From positions 1 through 64,000 of the forward strand of contig NZ_UCNN01000012.1 in assembly GCF_900473935.1 (NCBI RefSeq): a stretch of 64,000 bases of DNA, given 5' to 3'. The notes below the pieces were generated by a model that was given only the letters and a program-made list of their open reading frames with translations, was not told the DNA's origin and ran no database searches. Position numbers and translations under genes: made by a program. Numbering within the stretch: position 1 is the first letter of the stretch; the number at the start of each line of letters is the position of its first letter. Below, piece by piece: positions 62,430 to 64,000 of the stretch. This stretch comes from Synechococcus sp. UW105. Lineage in GTDB: Bacteria > Cyanobacteriota > Cyanobacteriia > PCC-6307 > Cyanobiaceae.

Positions 62430-64000
62430 TCAATCGTTTGCGCTGTCAGCGTGTCGCGGCGCGCAGGGGGCCTGGTTGCTCTGCAGGTAGGCCCAGAGGT
62501 TGCCCAGCACTTTTTTGGTGTAGATCCTCGTTTCCGGGTAGGGGATTCGTTCACTCCAGAGTTCCGGGTCCTGCTCTAGTTCGTCGCTGCGCCAACCTCC
62601 GGCGGCGCCTGGACCGGCGTTGTAGCTCGCCACCGTGAGCCAGGGGTTGCCTTGCCACTGGTCCAACAGTTGGCCTAAGTAGCGGGCTCCGAGTCTGGAG
62701 TTGGCCTTCGGATCCTTCAGCTCCTTGTCATTGAGCTTGCGTCCGGCCAATTCGGTTGCTGTGGATGGCATCAGTTGCATTAACCCTTGGGCCCCCACAA
62801 CCGAACGCACCCCGGGTGAATAGCGGGATTCTTGTTTGGCGATCGCTCGCAGCAGGGCTTCGTGCACGTTCTCTTCGTGCGCAGCCGCCGCAAAGACAGC
62901 GGCGAACGGACGCGGATGTTGGAGATGATGCAGGGTCCAGCGCGTGTTGCAGCTTTCACCCACGAGACGAAGGCTCGTGCGCCAAAGAGTGTCGAGCCCA
63001 CCCCAGTGGTCTCCGACAGCGAGACGTAGGCGTCCTGTCGTGATCATCTCGGTGTGATCGGGTGCAGGGCTGAGTGATGTGGGATCCAGGCGGCTGGCAT
63101 GACGGCTGCGCCAGCTTTCCCATGCCTCCTTCATCATGCCCAGTCGCCATAGGTTGTTGACTAAGGCGTCGTCGCTCTTGAGAGGGCGCCATTTCAAGCT
63201 CGGAGGGCTTGTGTCCCGATCACCAGAGTTCAACTTGACCTCCGCTGGTTGATTCAGGCCGGGAAGCGTGTCTTGCCCAAGCCGGGCTGAGGCTCGCCAC
63301 GTGTAGTACCCCGGAGGATGCTGTTTCAGCAGCGTTTGCCATTGGCGTTTGGCCTCCGCAGCACGCCCTTGCTTGGCAAGGCTGAGCCCGAGCCAAAAGC
63401 GCTGCCGTGCTGCAAGCGGTTCCGGCAGCACGGTGGTGGCCAGTGCCTGCAGCCAGCCTTCTGCCTGCTGCCAACGACCAGCCAAGAGTTCCGCTCGTGC
63501 CAGGTCCCACTGCAGCTGCCAACTGGCTGGATGCTTCGGCCATCGTTGGAAGACAGAGGCAGCCTTGCGCTTCCCCAGGCGCACCTCAGCTGTTGCGATA
63601 TCGGCGGACTGATCGCGCAACGATTGCGGCAGTTGGGCTAGCAGTGTTGCCTCCGGGTACAAGGGCTCGCTCAGGAGGCGTGCCGCCTCGAGGCCAGTGG
63701 CACCAACAGGATTGGCACTGCTATGGGTCAATGCCACCAGTAAGCGTTCCCCCTTGGACCGCTGTTCTTGAGTGCCCTGCAGCAAGGCTCGGCCGATGCT
63801 CAGGGCAGTGGCGGGTTGAGGGGGCGCTCCCTGCAGGCAGTCGAGGCTTGCCTGTCCATCCCCGAGGGTCGCCAGGGCCCTGGCCAGTAACTGACGCTCG
63901 TCGTTGCTGGGGGCTGCGGCAGTGGTGCTCAGGAGGCAGGCCTCACGGATGACCCCCCCGGCGCCATGGTGGCCTGGGCCCCAGCGCGCTAGATGCAGCG
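62430..64000 (-). CDS. Lytic transglycosylase (Slt70-like), 5' end beyond the window
   Basis: The minus-strand frame is open from 62430 to the right edge, so the N-terminus is missing; about 523 residues are seen. The visible part is Slt70-like: helical repeats (LPEPLAARQRFWLGLSLAKQG), then an SLT domain with LLRAIAKQESRYSPG (catalytic Glu), GAQGLMQLMPSTATELAG, and LTVASYNAGPGAAG. It cleaves peptidoglycan in the periplasm. The TTG at 63785 is not the start, since the frame runs on upstream with sensible sequence. Confidence 0.88.
   Translation of the reverse strand, partial: LHLARWGPGHHGAGGVIREACLLSTTAAAPSNDERQLLARALATLGDGQASLDCLQGAPPQPATALSIGRALLQGTQEQRSKGERLLVALTHSSANPVGATGLEAARLLSEPLYPEATLLAQLPQSLRDQSADIATAEVRLGKRKAASVFQRWPKHPASWQLQWDLARAELLAGRWQQAEGWLQALATTVLPEPLAARQRFWLGLSLAKQGRAAEAKRQWQTLLKQHPPGYYTWRASARLGQDTLPGLNQPAEVKLNSGDRDTSPPSLKWRPLKSDDALVNNLWRLGMMKEAWESWRSRHASRLDPTSLSPAPDHTEMITTGRLRLAVGDHWGGLDTLWRTSLRLVGESCNTRWTLHHLQHPRPFAAVFAAAAHEENVHEALLRAIAKQESRYSPGVRSVVGAQGLMQLMPSTATELAGRKLNDKELKDPKANSRLGARYLGQLLDQWQGNPWLTVASYNAGPGAAGGWRSDELEQDPELWSERIPYPETRIYTKKVLGNLWAYLQSNQAPCAPRHADSAND

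Noticed and set aside
1-64000. CRISPR array, insertion sequence, integrase, or prophage
   Set aside because: No regularly spaced repeats, transposase or phage proteins were found; the tRNA genes are not followed by integrase genes.

Overview
The window is a 64 kb piece of a GC-rich, gene-dense cyanobacterial chromosome, most likely a marine Synechococcus (or close Cyanobium relative). The support is four small photosystem II genes (psbK, psbI, psbN, psbH), ntcA with an apparent NtcA-activated promoter of its own, an ammonium transporter, and many families typical of cyanobacteria (DUF3084, DUF3769, DUF3155, DUF3146, DUF3181, DUF1997, DUF4079). All identifications come from reading the translated sequence; no database search was run.

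Layout. 0-4.3 kb: a cut-off gene, a sugar aminotransferase, a redoxin, a lipoprotein and a two-gene 'split' photolyase-like pair. 4.3-9.4 kb (plus strand): fabI, hisB, a carotenoid oxygenase, a SIMPL-domain secreted protein and an MFS transporter. 9.4-14.3 kb (minus strand): a tightly packed run of a SABATH-family methyltransferase, a leucine-dehydrogenase-like enzyme, a sarcosine-oxidase-like flavoenzyme and a BCCT transporter. This is the best candidate in the window for an undescribed pathway, probably for an N-methylated or quaternary amine. 14.4-20 kb: rdgB, a phosphohexomutase, a RecB-like nuclease, ygfZ and pyrE. 20.5-31 kb: a tRNA (CAT anticodon), a CNNM/CorC-type membrane protein, a sugar dehydrogenase, a GH15/phosphorylase-kinase-like protein, a WecG-type glycosyltransferase, psbK, tgt, cobS and a histidine kinase. 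31-41 kb: purH, ispH, amt, sfsA, murJ and small conserved genes. 41-47.8 kb: tRNA-Arg, glyA, a WecA/MraY-type transferase, cinA, leuC, leuD and a secreted pentapeptide-repeat protein. 47.8-56 kb: a large outer-membrane LptD-like protein, psbI, a GH38 alpha-mannosidase, psbN/psbH, tatA and pth. 56-64 kb: DUF3084, ntcA, rph, a cobalamin-adenosyltransferase-like protein without a Walker A motif, dcd, thyX, an HCF164-like thioredoxin, and a lytic transglycosylase cut by the window end.

Gene packing is extreme. Stop/start overlaps of 1 or 4 bases (SABATH/dehydrogenase/oxidase, pyrE/ygfZ, tatA/pth/DUF3146, cobA-like/dcd) suggest translational coupling. Several convergent pairs overlap at their 3' ends by up to 58 bp. 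In one place a terminator-like hairpin lies inside the end of the opposing gene. No insertion sequence, integrase, CRISPR array or phage gene was seen; nothing looks like a recent mobile island.
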